Source: an uncultured Acetatifactor sp. (lineage in GTDB: Bacteria; Bacillota; Clostridia; Lachnospirales; Lachnospiraceae). Taken from it: a stretch of 64,000 bases of DNA. Position 1 is the first letter of the stretch. Each line of letters opens with the position of its first letter. The notes beneath the pieces were generated by a model, which saw nothing but the letters and a program-made list of their open reading frames with translations, had not been told where the DNA came from and searched no databases. The stretch lies in NCBI GenBank assembly GCA_910589655.1, contig CAJUTJ010000065.1, positions 1 through 64,000 of the forward strand, given 5' to 3'. The position numbers and the translations under genes were made by a program. Positions 42,658-52,164 of this stretch are shown here, piece by piece.

Positions 42658-44659
42658 AGATACGGAACGCAAGCATATCAATGTGGCTTGTGTGGGCAAT
42701 CCAAACTGCGGAAAGACCACACTATTCAATGCCCTCACCGGATCGAAGCTGAAAGTGGCAAACTGGCCCGGTGTGACGGTGGAGCGGTTTGAGGGGGAAA
42801 CTTCTTACGAAAATACGGATATTACCTTGATAGATACTCCGGGGATATATTCCCTCACCTGTTATACCATTGAAGAAAAAGTGACCAGACAGTGTGCCAT
42901 GGATGACGATATTGATGTAATCATCAATGTGGTGGATGCTTCTTCCTTGGAAAGAAATCTGTATTTGACCTTACAGCTTTTGGAATTGGGAAAACCCATC
43001 GTTCTGGCATTGAATATGATGGACATCGTGAAAGAGCGGGGTATGGAGATCGATATGCATCGTCTGCCGGAAATGCTGGGAAACATTCCGGTGGTGCCTG
43101 TGTCTGCGGCGAAGAGAACCGGGCTGGATATTCTGCTCCATGCGGTGATTCACCACTATGAGGAGGGCGGGGAGGAATATATCCTTGACTATCCTGAATT
43201 TATCGAAAATAAAATTGCCAAGCTGGAGGTTATGATGCAGGCACATTATCCTACCCATTCTTCCGTGCGCTGGCATGCGATTAAGCTTTTGGAGGATGAC
43301 GAAGAGGTAAAGCAGGAGCATCCTATCTCTGTGATAAATATTGTGGACAAGAGCTATGAAAAGGAAATTATCCAATGTAAGTATGCACATATAGAAAAAA
43401 TAGTATCGGAGACGCTGTTCCACAGGGACAAAAAGGCGGCAAGGACGGATAAAATCGACAGGATACTGACTCATCCTGTCTTTGGAATTCCCGTGTTTCT
43501 CCTCATTATGTGTATGGTGTTTTTCCTGACTTTTACGGTGGGAGACGCCTTGAAGGGTGTCTTTGAGACCGGGCTGGGCTATATTTCCGAGGGAGCGGCA
43601 TCAGGGCTGGAGAGCCTCGGGGTGGCAGCATGGCTGCAGTCGCTGATGATAGACGGCATTATAGCCGGAGTGGGGGGGATTCTCACGTTTATCCCCAATA
43701 TCTTTATCCTGTTTTTGGCTTTGGCGATTCTGGAGGACAGCGGTTATATGTCCAGAGTGGCTTATGTCATGGACTCCGTTATGGGAAGGGTGGGGCTTTC
43801 CGGTAAAGCGTTTCTTCCTATGATTCTCGGCTTTGGCTGCACCGTACCGGCCATTATGGCTGCCAGAGCCTTGGAGACGGAGCATGACCGGCGCAAGACC
43901 ATGCTGGTGACTCCATTTATGTCCTGTTCGGCAAGGCTGCCCATCTATGTGCTGCTCTCAGAGATGTTCTTTCCGAAGGCGGCGGCGCCGGTTGCCTTTT
44001 CCATGTATGTCATCGGTATGGTGACTGCCATTTTGGCGGCAAAGGTCATCAATATGCTGGAAAAAGGTAAGGTCAACGATTCTCTGTTGATAGAACTGCC
44101 GGAGTATAAGCGGCCTAACGGAAGAACCATCCGCATATATGTGTGGACAAAGCTGAAGGATTATCTGTCTAAGGCGGGAACTACTATCTTTGTGGCTTCC
44201 ATTGTGATCTGGTTTGTGCTTAATTTCGGTATTTCCGGTATGGTGGAAAATCCGGCAGACAGCTTTGGGGCGTCCATCGGGCGTTTTCTGGTTCCCGTGC
44301 TGGCTCCGGCAGGACTGGGAATGTGGCAGATCGGCGTGGCGCTGCTTTCCGGTATCTCCGCAAAGGAAGTGGTGGTGTCCAGCTTTACGGTATTATTCGG
44401 TGTTTCCAATGTAAATTCCGAGGCTGGCATGGCATCCGTTGCCGCAAATATCCAGAGTATAAATCCGGATTTCGGGCCTTTAAATGCGTATTGCCTGATG
44501 CTTTTCTGCCTGTTATATGTACCTTGTGCGGCCACGGTAGCTACGGTGAAAAAAGAAAGCGGATCATGGGGTTTTACTTTAAAGATGATTGTCTTTCAGC
44601 TGGTATTGGCATGGGCGGTATCGGCGGCGGTATTCCAGCTGGGGAGCTTGCTGGGATAA
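42650..44659 (+). CDS. feoB: Ferrous iron transport protein B
   Basis: 669 residues. An N-terminal G domain (GNPNCGKTTLFNALTG, WPGVTVERFEG, DTPGIYSL, NMMDIV) and helical inhibitor domain (to about 265) precede the membrane part of some eight to ten helices. The Gate motif regions carry GFGCTVPAIMAARAL with the conserved Cys and SGISAKEVVVSSFTVLFG. It imports Fe2+ under anoxic, iron-poor conditions. AGCGGAGG lies before ATG. An iron-rich [FeFe] hydrogenase is encoded 13 kb downstream. No Fur box was recognised. Confidence 0.96.
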   Translation: MNKDTERKHINVACVGNPNCGKTTLFNALTGSKLKVANWPGVTVERFEGETSYENTDITLIDTPGIYSLTCYTIEEKVTRQCAMDDDIDVIINVVDASSLERNLYLTLQLLELGKPIVLALNMMDIVKERGMEIDMHRLPEMLGNIPVVPVSAAKRTGLDILLHAVIHHYEEGGEEYILDYPEFIENKIAKLEVMMQAHYPTHSSVRWHAIKLLEDDEEVKQEHPISVINIVDKSYEKEIIQCKYAHIEKIVSETLFHRDKKAARTDKIDRILTHPVFGIPVFLLIMCMVFFLTFTVGDALKGVFETGLGYISEGAASGLESLGVAAWLQSLMIDGIIAGVGGILTFIPNIFILFLALAILEDSGYMSRVAYVMDSVMGRVGLSGKAFLPMILGFGCTVPAIMAARALETEHDRRKTMLVTPFMSCSARLPIYVLLSEMFFPKAAAPVAFSMYVIGMVTAILAAKVINMLEKGKVNDSLLIELPEYKRPNGRTIRIYVWTKLKDYLSKAGTTIFVASIVIWFVLNFGISGMVENPADSFGASIGRFLVPVLAPAGLGMWQIGVALLSGISAKEVVVSSFTVLFGVSNVNSEAGMASVAANIQSINPDFGPLNAYCLMLFCLLYVPCAATVATVKKESGSWGFTLKMIVFQLVLAWAVSAAVFQLGSLLG

Positions 44660-44739
44660 GGCTTGTCTATATGGCGGCAGGGCCGGCTGCGTGAGCGCTT
44701 GGATAAAGAGCTCCTCAAATATTTCTAGGAGGTTAATGT

Positions 44740-45396
44740 ATGAAGCTTATTTATGAGAATCCCCTTGCTTGTGAGGCGGACGTAAAAAATTTTATTTTGG
44801 AAGGACAGGCGAAAATTTCCTTCCCGAAGGGCAGGATGCAGTTGGAAAATGCCATGGATGCGGAAAACGGGCAGAAAGCAAATTATGTATTGTGGTGTCC
44901 GGAAAATTTTCCCTCCGATGTGCTCATTACATGGGAGTTTCTGCCTATAAGGGAGCCCGGACTCTGTATATTGTTTTTCGGAGCCCTTGGGAAGGACGGA
45001 GAGGATATCTTTGATGAAAAGCTGGCGAAAAGAACGGGTGAGTATCCCCAGTATCATCACGGAGATATTAACGCTTTTCATGTGTCCTATTTTCGCAGGA
45101 AGGAGCCGGATGAGAGAGCTTTCCATACCTGTAACTTGAGAAAAAGTTATGGATTTCATCTGGTGGCTCAGGGCGGGGATCCCATCCCCGATGCGGATGA
45201 AGTGAAAGAGCCTTACAGGGTGGCTGTGAGAAAGGAGAAGAATGTTATCACTTTTTCCGTAAATGATCTGGAGGTATTTCGGTTTGAGGATGACGGGGAA
45301 ACCTACGGCCCGCTGCTTCAAGGAGGCAAAATCGGTTTCCGCCAGCTGGCTCCGCTGGTTGCGGAGTACGGCAATCTGAAGGTTTACGAAATATAA
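44740..45396 (+). CDS. DUF1961 family protein (concanavalin-like, polysaccharide-linked)
   Basis: 218 residues after TAGGAGG. YVLWCPENFPSDVLITWEF, GLCILFFGALG, YHHGDINAFHVSYFRR and FRQLAPLVAEYGNLKVYEI are typical of DUF1961, a predicted concanavalin/LamG-like sandwich. There is no signal peptide. Family members accompany pectin and rhamnogalacturonan loci, in line with the lyase and GH88 genes downstream. Whether it binds or cleaves sugar is unknown. Confidence 0.8.
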   Translation: MKLIYENPLACEADVKNFILEGQAKISFPKGRMQLENAMDAENGQKANYVLWCPENFPSDVLITWEFLPIREPGLCILFFGALGKDGEDIFDEKLAKRTGEYPQYHHGDINAFHVSYFRRKEPDERAFHTCNLRKSYGFHLVAQGGDPIPDADEVKEPYRVAVRKEKNVITFSVNDLEVFRFEDDGETYGPLLQGGKIGFRQLAPLVAEYGNLKVYEI

Positions 45397-45443
45397 AAAT
45401 CCGGCGGCGTAAAAGCAGCGCCATCTTACTTTGGACGGAATAA

Positions 45444-46044
45444 GAATTAGAATGGTGCAATGAACATGTAAGTGATTTGACCAATACCATAAATGTTCTT
45501 TATCAAAAAATAGTTCGGGTGAGAATTTTGCGGTGAGAGAACAGTGCTTGGTTTTTAAGAGAATGGAATTGGTAAATCATCCTTGTGAGATTTTATCAGA
45601 TATGTATGCGCTGTCAAAAATCAGAGATAACTTAATAAGTGATAAGTATCTGTTCTGTGGCAAATCCGGAAATATCGGTCTGGCTTGGAAAGAAGCATCT
45701 AATGTTATGGGATTTGATTTGTCACAGTGTTGTGGTTCAGGTTATGAGATGGATGACGTACAGGTATATCATGATATAAAAGCAGCAATCAAAGGAAAAG
45801 ATACTATATGTACGGATTCTAGGCCTGCCAGTGCATTAAATGATTTTAAAGAATATCAGATAACCAAAGAAGTGATGGATATGCTAATAAAAATGCTGTA
45901 TTAAACCCTTGTCCGCCATTTTATCGTGGTGAAGAAGTTTCTGATGATGTAATGCAGTCGGAATATTTTGTGGGATATGAATTTAAAAAGAACTTATTAG
46001 TAGTTTCGCAAGCTGTTATGATATGGTGTATGATGCAGCGTTAG
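45444..46044 (+). pseudogene. Decayed aspartate/ornithine carbamoyltransferase-like gene
   Basis: Three consecutive reading-frame pieces fit one protein. Piece 1 (from 45444) reads ELEWCNEHVSDLTNTINVLYQK. Piece 2 (frame through 45533-45903) reads GENFAVREQCLVFKRMELVN then HPCEILSDMYALSKIRDN, CGKSGNIGLAWKEASNVMGF and CTDSRPASALNDFKEYQ, the Asp/Orn-binding domain of carbamoyltransferases. Piece 3 (45901-46044, another frame) reads LNPCPPFYRGEEVSDDVM to AVMIWCMMQR. Frameshifts lie near 45515 and 45890-45903. The carbamoyl-phosphate domain with its STxT-type loop is missing. A 123-codon frame starting GTG at 45533 is only the middle piece and is unlikely to be functional. Confidence 0.65.
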
Positions 46045-46173
46045 GCATATTATTATGAGAGGAATGTTCACATCCATTTCATCCATGGGAGGGCTTCGGC
46101 AAGGGGCTTTACCTTGCAGGAGTGGAAGGATTTTCATAAACGTGTGATAGAAAAGTTACAGCCGGGCGCTTGA
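46045..46173 (+). pseudogene. Possible C-terminal gene remnant
   Basis: An in-frame stretch without a start codon reads HIHFIHGRASARGFTLQEWK then DFHKRVIEKLQPGA and stops at 46171-46173. It has protein-like composition and looks like the tail of a deleted gene, adjoining the decayed carbamoyltransferase. No family is recognised. Confidence 0.25.
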
Positions 46174-46203
46174 CAGTTATACCGAAAGAGGAGGATTTAT
46201 ATC

Positions 46204-49200
46204 ATGTATTTAGATTTGGCAGGAAAATGGAAAATTGAATTGACTGCGGACAGCGGAGTACAGGCCGGGGAGATTACACTGCCGGGCAGCCTGCAGGGAG
46301 CGGGCTATGGTAATCCTGTTACTTTGGATACGCCATGGGTCAGCGGGCTGCATGATGCCTTCTGGTATGAACAGGAGCCTTTTAAAAAGGGAGACGGGGA
46401 GGAGTGCCGCGTCCCCTTTTTGTGCCAGCCGGTGAGACATTTTATCGGAGAAGCAATCTATGAAAGGGAAATGGAAATAGAGTCCGAGACGGGAGAAGAC
46501 TGGATCCTGCGGGTGGAACTGACCAGATGGCGGACAAAGGTGTGGGTGGACGGAGAGTTTAAGGGAGAGGATGTATCCCTTTGCACTGCCCATGAGATTA
46601 ATTGCGGCAGGCTGGCCGCAGGAATACATAGGATTCGCGTGGCGGTGGACAATTCCATGCAGTATCCTTACCGGCCTGACGGACACGGAGTCTCCGATGC
46701 GCTGGGAGCTACTTGGAACGGCATGGCCGGAGAAATTGCGCTGGTGACGGAAAGTGAGCTGCAGAGAAGGCAGGAGGAAAGGTACGCCTATGCGCAGGCA
46801 CATCCCCGAAGCATGGAAGTCCGGGAGGGAAATTTTTACGCGGAGGGAATCCCGCTGTATTTCCGCGCCACACATTTCGGCGGAGACTATCCCATGACGG
46901 GATATCCGGAGACGGATGTCCGGTGGTGGAAGAAAAGGATGGGGACGATAAAGGAGTGGGGATTAAACGGTATCAGATGTCATTCTTACTGTCCTCCCGA
47001 AGCGGCTTTTCAGGCGGCGGATGAAGAGGGCGTGTTTCTGCTGGTGGAATGCGGCATGTGGAATATTTTCCGGGAGGAAATTCCCATGCTTGACATTTTA
47101 AGGCAGGAAACAGAGAGGATTCTGAGACAATTTGGGCATCATCCGTCCTTTGCTTTCTTTTCCCCCTCCAATGAGCCCGGAGGAAAATGGTATCAGCCTT
47201 TGCGGGAGTGGGTGAAGGAAACCAGAGCGTATGATGAGAAATTGGGCTATGGAGGCAGGCGTCTTTACACTGCCCAGTCGGGATGGTTTTATGACGTTCC
47301 GCCGAAGGATATCAGGGGGACGGATTTTATTTATCTGCATCGTTCTAATTACGGGCCTATTCCGGGAGGCAGCATCCGCAATTATAAGGGCTGGAAGGGA
47401 AAGGATTACAGTCCGTCGCTGGAGGGAGCGGAACTGCCTGTTGTCTGCCATGAATTGGGGCAGTGGTGTGCCTATCCGGATTTCAGCATTATATCGAAAA
47501 TGAACGGATACCTGCGGCCGCGCAATTTTGAATTGTTTCGGGAGATTGCGGAGGAAAACGGTTTATTGCCTTACGAGAAAATTTTTCTCCGATGCTCCGG
47601 CAGAAATCAGTTAAGACTTTATAAAGAAGAATTGGAGGCTAATTTCAGGACTCCGGAGATCAAAGGCTTTGAACTGCTGGATCTGCACGACTATGCGGGA
47701 CAAGGTTCGGCGCTGGTGGGATTTCTGGATATTTTATGGGAAAACAAAGGATATGCGGCGCCGGAGGAGTTTAGGTGCTTTTGCGGGGATACGGTTTTGC
47801 TGACGCGGTTAAGCTCTTATGTATGGAAAAACAGCGACAGTGTTGAAATTCCGGTGGAAGTCAGCCATTTCGGAGAAGGCGCCCTTTCCGGAGAAAGGAT
47901 ATCTTATCGATTGACCGAGGGGGAAAAGGTTATTGCCTCGGGACAGATAGGAGATATCCGGGTACCAAGCGGAAGCTGCGTTCAGGTGGGCAGCATTTCC
48001 CTTGACTTTTCCGTGGTCGAAAAAAGCTGCATGTTGGAATTAGAGCTTTGTATGGGAGAGGTGAGAAATTCTTGGCCGTTGGCCGTATTCGCCAAGCCTG
48101 AGGGGGGGACTGCATTGGCTGCGGCAAATGCAGTCAATGCAACGGATACAGCCTATATAGCTGAAAATCTTATATACACCAGAAAATGGGAGACGGCAAA
48201 GGCTGCGCTTCAGAAAGGCTGTAAGGTGGTGTATGCTCCTCATTTGTCCGAATTGTCCTATGAGTGTCCGGCTTTATCCATAAAGAACATTTTTTGGAAC
48301 GGGCAGATGGGGCCGTCGTGGATTCGGAATCTGGGGATTGTCGTGGAGGAAAGCCATCCTGTTTTCAGGGAATTTCCTACCTTGGAGGACGGAGGCTGGC
48401 AGTGGGAAGACATACTGGAGCATTCCAGAGGGTTCTGGTTAAAGGACATGGAGGATGTAGAACCCATTGTGCGTCCCATTGATGACTGGAACCGCAGCCT
48501 GTCTCTGGGGCTGATGTTTGAAGCGAAAGTGGAACGGGGAAGTTTGCTTGTAGTCTCAGCCGATTTAGAGGGAAGCTTTGAAGAACGTCCCGCAGCATAC
48601 TGTTTGAAACAAGCTGTTTTGCGGTATGCGGCTTCGGATGAATTTGTTCCTCAGACGGTCGTTTCCGGTGAAGCAATCGAAGAGAAACTGTTTCCTGCGC
48701 TGCGAATGGAACGGTTAGCGGAAAAAAGTCAGTATGACGGAGATGCAAGGGTAGTTTCGTCGGCAGAGACGGACGCGAATCCGAATACTTCCACCAGAAT
48801 CGAGAAGGAAACATTTCCCGTTACCATCACATTGACTTTGAAAAAGCAAATGGCATTAAACGGGCTTTTATATCTCCCCGAGCAGAAGGACAGGGCGCAT
48901 GAGGGATTTATCAGAGATTACCGGCTGGAATATTTTGACGGACTGACAGAAAGCTGGAAACTGTTAAAAGCCGGAACCTTATTAAACACCAGCTTGTCAC
49001 AACGATTGTTATTTGACGAATCGGTGACTGCGGATAAGCTGAAGCTGACCGTATTATCCTGCTATGGCTGTGTGGATAAGACAGTGTGGATCAGCAGCGC
49101 AGAGGGATGGATTCATGTCCGCCAGAAGGCGAAAGCCGTTGTTCAGGTGGCAGGGCTGTATGTGATCTGTGATGAGTCTGGGGAGGAATCCGATATTCTT

Positions 49201-49248
49201 TTCTGGAAGGAAGGACAGAAGTCTTCCACAAAGGAAATTGATAATTAA
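46204..49248 (+). CDS. Glycoside hydrolase family 2-like enzyme with C-terminal discoidin-like domain
   Basis: 1014 residues after GAGGAGG. An N-terminal jelly-roll (about 1-190; FIGEAIYEREMEI, VWVDGEFKGE) and a TIM barrel (about 210-540) give a GH2-like layout. NGIRCHSYCPPEAAF lines the barrel. SPSNEPGGKW (about 322) offers the acid/base Glu, and VVCHELGQWCAYP (about 417) a possible nucleophile. A discoidin-like domain near 880-995 (VTITLTLKKQMALNGLLYLP) may bind sugar. No signal peptide, so imported oligosaccharides are the likely substrate. Linkage is unknown; beta-galactoside or beta-glucuronide removal from rhamnogalacturonan side chains would fit the neighbours. Confidence 0.72.
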   Translation: MYLDLAGKWKIELTADSGVQAGEITLPGSLQGAGYGNPVTLDTPWVSGLHDAFWYEQEPFKKGDGEECRVPFLCQPVRHFIGEAIYEREMEIESETGEDWILRVELTRWRTKVWVDGEFKGEDVSLCTAHEINCGRLAAGIHRIRVAVDNSMQYPYRPDGHGVSDALGATWNGMAGEIALVTESELQRRQEERYAYAQAHPRSMEVREGNFYAEGIPLYFRATHFGGDYPMTGYPETDVRWWKKRMGTIKEWGLNGIRCHSYCPPEAAFQAADEEGVFLLVECGMWNIFREEIPMLDILRQETERILRQFGHHPSFAFFSPSNEPGGKWYQPLREWVKETRAYDEKLGYGGRRLYTAQSGWFYDVPPKDIRGTDFIYLHRSNYGPIPGGSIRNYKGWKGKDYSPSLEGAELPVVCHELGQWCAYPDFSIISKMNGYLRPRNFELFREIAEENGLLPYEKIFLRCSGRNQLRLYKEELEANFRTPEIKGFELLDLHDYAGQGSALVGFLDILWENKGYAAPEEFRCFCGDTVLLTRLSSYVWKNSDSVEIPVEVSHFGEGALSGERISYRLTEGEKVIASGQIGDIRVPSGSCVQVGSISLDFSVVEKSCMLELELCMGEVRNSWPLAVFAKPEGGTALAAANAVNATDTAYIAENLIYTRKWETAKAALQKGCKVVYAPHLSELSYECPALSIKNIFWNGQMGPSWIRNLGIVVEESHPVFREFPTLEDGGWQWEDILEHSRGFWLKDMEDVEPIVRPIDDWNRSLSLGLMFEAKVERGSLLVVSADLEGSFEERPAAYCLKQAVLRYAASDEFVPQTVVSGEAIEEKLFPALRMERLAEKSQYDGDARVVSSAETDANPNTSTRIEKETFPVTITLTLKKQMALNGLLYLPEQKDRAHEGFIRDYRLEYFDGLTESWKLLKAGTLLNTSLSQRLLFDESVTADKLKLTVLSCYGCVDKTVWISSAEGWIHVRQKAKAVVQVAGLYVICDESGEESDILFWKEGQKSSTKEIDN

Positions 49249-49286
49249 AACACAATTGTAATAATCCACAAGGAGGTATGGACGGA

Positions 49287-52019
49287 ATGAAGCTGAGAAG
49301 GCTGAGAAAAGATACATTATCAGGATATACCACATTCGGCTGTATGTGGAAAAAGGGAAGCTGTTCAGAGCGGACGGCGTATAGCTGTACGGATTCAGAG
49401 GGAAGGACGGTGCCGATGCAGTCGAGAATTACGGCCTATTGGCCCGACGGCTCAGTAAAATGGACCGCCCACACTGCGGACAGCGCTCTGCTGGGAGAGG
49501 AGATAGAGGTACTTCCCAAAGAGGACAGCGCTTTTGGCACGGAAGACAGACGGAAAAGAAAAACGGAACCGGAAGTATTTGGAGGAGAACCGCTTAAAAC
49601 GGAATCGGAATATCCTGTGGAGGAATCCTGTTCTGTCGGAAATTCGGATTCCGGTATATCCGTAGAAGATAACGGAGCGGAAATCAAGATAAATAACGGT
49701 AGATTTTGTATTTATGTGAACAGAGAGTCCGATTTCTTATTCGACAGGATTTCTACCCATAAGGGAGAGACGGCGGCAAAAGCCAGAGCGGTGTTACAGT
49801 TGGAGGAGCCGACACTGCTTAACGGATATGATGCAAAGGTGACAAAACCTTATGTGGGTGTGGTGAAAGAGGTAGAAATCGAAGAGCAAGGGGCATTACA
49901 GTGCATTTTAAAATATACGGGCTGTCATAAAAACAGAGACGGTGAAGAAAAAATACCGTTTATTATCCGTATGCGGATTCATAAGGATTGTCCTACTTTA
50001 CATTTCACCCATACTTTTCTTTACGACGGGGATGAGGACAAGGATTTCTTAAAAGGTCTGGGAATTGCATTTGAAGCTCCTTTATCCGGAGAGATTTATA
50101 ACCGGCATATTAAGGTTCAGGGTGATCACGGTGTATTTCATGAGGTTATGGTGCCTCTCATGGCGTGGCGTCCCCATGTGCCTGAGGAGTGGTACAAGGC
50201 GCAGCTGAGAGGGGAGAAGATAGTCTTGGAGGGGGAAGATCTTTCCCTTGCGGGTCAGGTGCTCAAGGATACTCCCTATTGGAGTGCATACGATATCTGT
50301 CAGGACAGCGCGGAACACTTTATGATAAGAAAAAAGCTGGCGCCGGATCACTGTTGTTACATAGACAGTCTTCACGGAAAACGTACCAAAGGGGCAATGG
50401 CTTTCGGCTCGGAAGCAGGAAGTGTTCTGGTATGTATCCGGGATTTCTGGGAGAAATATCCTTCCGGCTATACGGTAAAATGTATGGACGGTGACAGGGC
50501 GGAATGTAATATTTGGTTTTGGTCGCCTTCTGCGGCGCCTATGGATTTCCGGCATTATGCCGACAGAGGCTACAATCAGGTTTGCTATGAGGGATATGAT
50601 TATAAGGGAGCCGCGCCCGATGGCATTGCCTGTACCAATGAGTGTATCGTAAGCTTTATCGACGGGATGATTCCGGAGGATGATGTGGTGCTGCAATTTG
50701 CGGAACAGGCGGACAGACCTCCCGTCTATGTGGGGACACCGGAATTTTATCATGAGATGCGCGCTTTCGGATATTGGTCACTGCCCTCCGAAAATACGGA
50801 AATGGAACGTTGGCTGGAGGAGCAGCTGGAACGGGCATTTGATTTTTACAAGGAAGAGGTAGAGCAGAGAGGCTGGTACGGTATGTTTAATTACGGAGAT
50901 GTCATGCATACCTACGATCGTGTACGCCATCAGTGGAAGTATGATATCGGCGGTTATGCTTGGGACAATACGGAACTGGTACCTACATTGTGGTTGTGGC
51001 TCTATTTTATGAGGACCGGCAGAGAAGATGTATTTACTTTTGCGGAGAAGCTTTCCCGTCATGCTTCCGAGGTGGATGTGTACCATATGGGAAAATACAA
51101 GGGGCTGGGCTCCAGACACAATGTGCGCCACTGGGGCTGTCCCTGTAAGGAAGCCCGTATCGCTATGGCTTCCCACCACCGCTATCTATATTATATGACG
51201 GGGGACAGACGGCTGGAGGACATTTTCGAAGAGCTGAAGGATAACGAACTCAGCTTTCTGAACAAAGATCCTCTGGGAGATTTTTTCGATAAAAAGGATA
51301 TGGTTTACCCCAGTCATGCGAGAAGCGGTCCTGATTGGTCTTCCCTGTGCTCCAATTGGATGACGCAGTGGGAAAGATTTAATGACGAGCGGTATTTAAA
51401 TAAGATCCGTGTGGGCATCGAGGACATAAAACAAGCTCCGCTGCAGCTGGTATCGGGTCCTGATTTTGAATTTGACCCCCATACATGCCATTTACGATAC
51501 ATCGGGGAGAGAACCACGGGAGGCTGCCATCTGCAGATCTGCATGGGTGCGCCGCAGGTGTGGACGGAGCTGGGTGATTTGATGGAAGATGAAGACTGGA
51601 AACGTATGGTGGCAAATCTAGGGCGTTTTTATTATCTGCCCAGAGAAGAGCAGCTGGAGGAATCCGGCGGGCTGGTGGGCAGCCGGGAATTCAGCCTGCC
51701 CTTTATGGCCGCCGGTATTGCCGCATACGGCGCATGGTATTTGCAGGATGAAGTGCTTGCCATGAGGACTTGGAGAATACTGCTGCATACACAGATCAGC
51801 AAAGAGAACCAAGAAGGTTTTCGATACAGTCTTTTACAAGACGTGGGCAATCGGGAGCAGTTAAAAGAGATTCCATGGATTACCACCAATTTTGTGTCAC
51901 AGTTCTGTCTGAATGTGATTATGGCGTTGGAATTTCTCAAGGACAAGCTGCCCGAAACCATGGAAGAGGCAGTGAAATTGGTGTCGGATCTGGATGACAG
52001 TACTTTTCGGAAGGCATAA
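49287..52019 (+). CDS. PcRGLX/YetA-like exo-rhamnogalacturonan lyase (PL26 type)
   Basis: About 910 residues; ATG 49287 is ten bases after AGGAGG, ATG 49278 only one base after, so 49287 is preferred. The N-terminal RIFT-barrel-like part (TTFGCMWKKGSCSERTAY, PDGSVKWTAHTADSALLG) and the helical catalytic part (GMFNYGDVMHTYDRVRHQWK, SRHNVRHWGCPCKEARIAM, HPRSGPDW-like SHARSGPDWSS) match YetA of the Bacillus rhamnogalacturonan cluster. Such enzymes split rhamnogalacturonan I backbone oligosaccharides by elimination, leaving unsaturated galacturonic acid. No signal peptide. The residues about 80-125 are a charged insertion. Confidence 0.82.
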   Translation: MKLRRLRKDTLSGYTTFGCMWKKGSCSERTAYSCTDSEGRTVPMQSRITAYWPDGSVKWTAHTADSALLGEEIEVLPKEDSAFGTEDRRKRKTEPEVFGGEPLKTESEYPVEESCSVGNSDSGISVEDNGAEIKINNGRFCIYVNRESDFLFDRISTHKGETAAKARAVLQLEEPTLLNGYDAKVTKPYVGVVKEVEIEEQGALQCILKYTGCHKNRDGEEKIPFIIRMRIHKDCPTLHFTHTFLYDGDEDKDFLKGLGIAFEAPLSGEIYNRHIKVQGDHGVFHEVMVPLMAWRPHVPEEWYKAQLRGEKIVLEGEDLSLAGQVLKDTPYWSAYDICQDSAEHFMIRKKLAPDHCCYIDSLHGKRTKGAMAFGSEAGSVLVCIRDFWEKYPSGYTVKCMDGDRAECNIWFWSPSAAPMDFRHYADRGYNQVCYEGYDYKGAAPDGIACTNECIVSFIDGMIPEDDVVLQFAEQADRPPVYVGTPEFYHEMRAFGYWSLPSENTEMERWLEEQLERAFDFYKEEVEQRGWYGMFNYGDVMHTYDRVRHQWKYDIGGYAWDNTELVPTLWLWLYFMRTGREDVFTFAEKLSRHASEVDVYHMGKYKGLGSRHNVRHWGCPCKEARIAMASHHRYLYYMTGDRRLEDIFEELKDNELSFLNKDPLGDFFDKKDMVYPSHARSGPDWSSLCSNWMTQWERFNDERYLNKIRVGIEDIKQAPLQLVSGPDFEFDPHTCHLRYIGERTTGGCHLQICMGAPQVWTELGDLMEDEDWKRMVANLGRFYYLPREEQLEESGGLVGSREFSLPFMAAGIAAYGAWYLQDEVLAMRTWRILLHTQISKENQEGFRYSLLQDVGNREQLKEIPWITTNFVSQFCLNVIMALEFLKDKLPETMEEAVKLVSDLDDSTFRKA

Positions 52020-52164
52020 CCGTTTTCCCGGAGGCGGGTTCATGGACGGTATATGACGCCGTTGAAGACGGCTCCGGGAATTGAAACCAAATTGTCATAA
52101 ACGGAATGTTGTTTGCAAGGGATACTGTTTGTATATAGACAACCGGTACAGGAGGATTATGAAT

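Noticed and set aside
45533..45904. Intact 123-residue protein
   Set aside because: It aligns with only the middle of a carbamoyltransferase; flanking pieces continue in other frames, so it is a pseudogene part.
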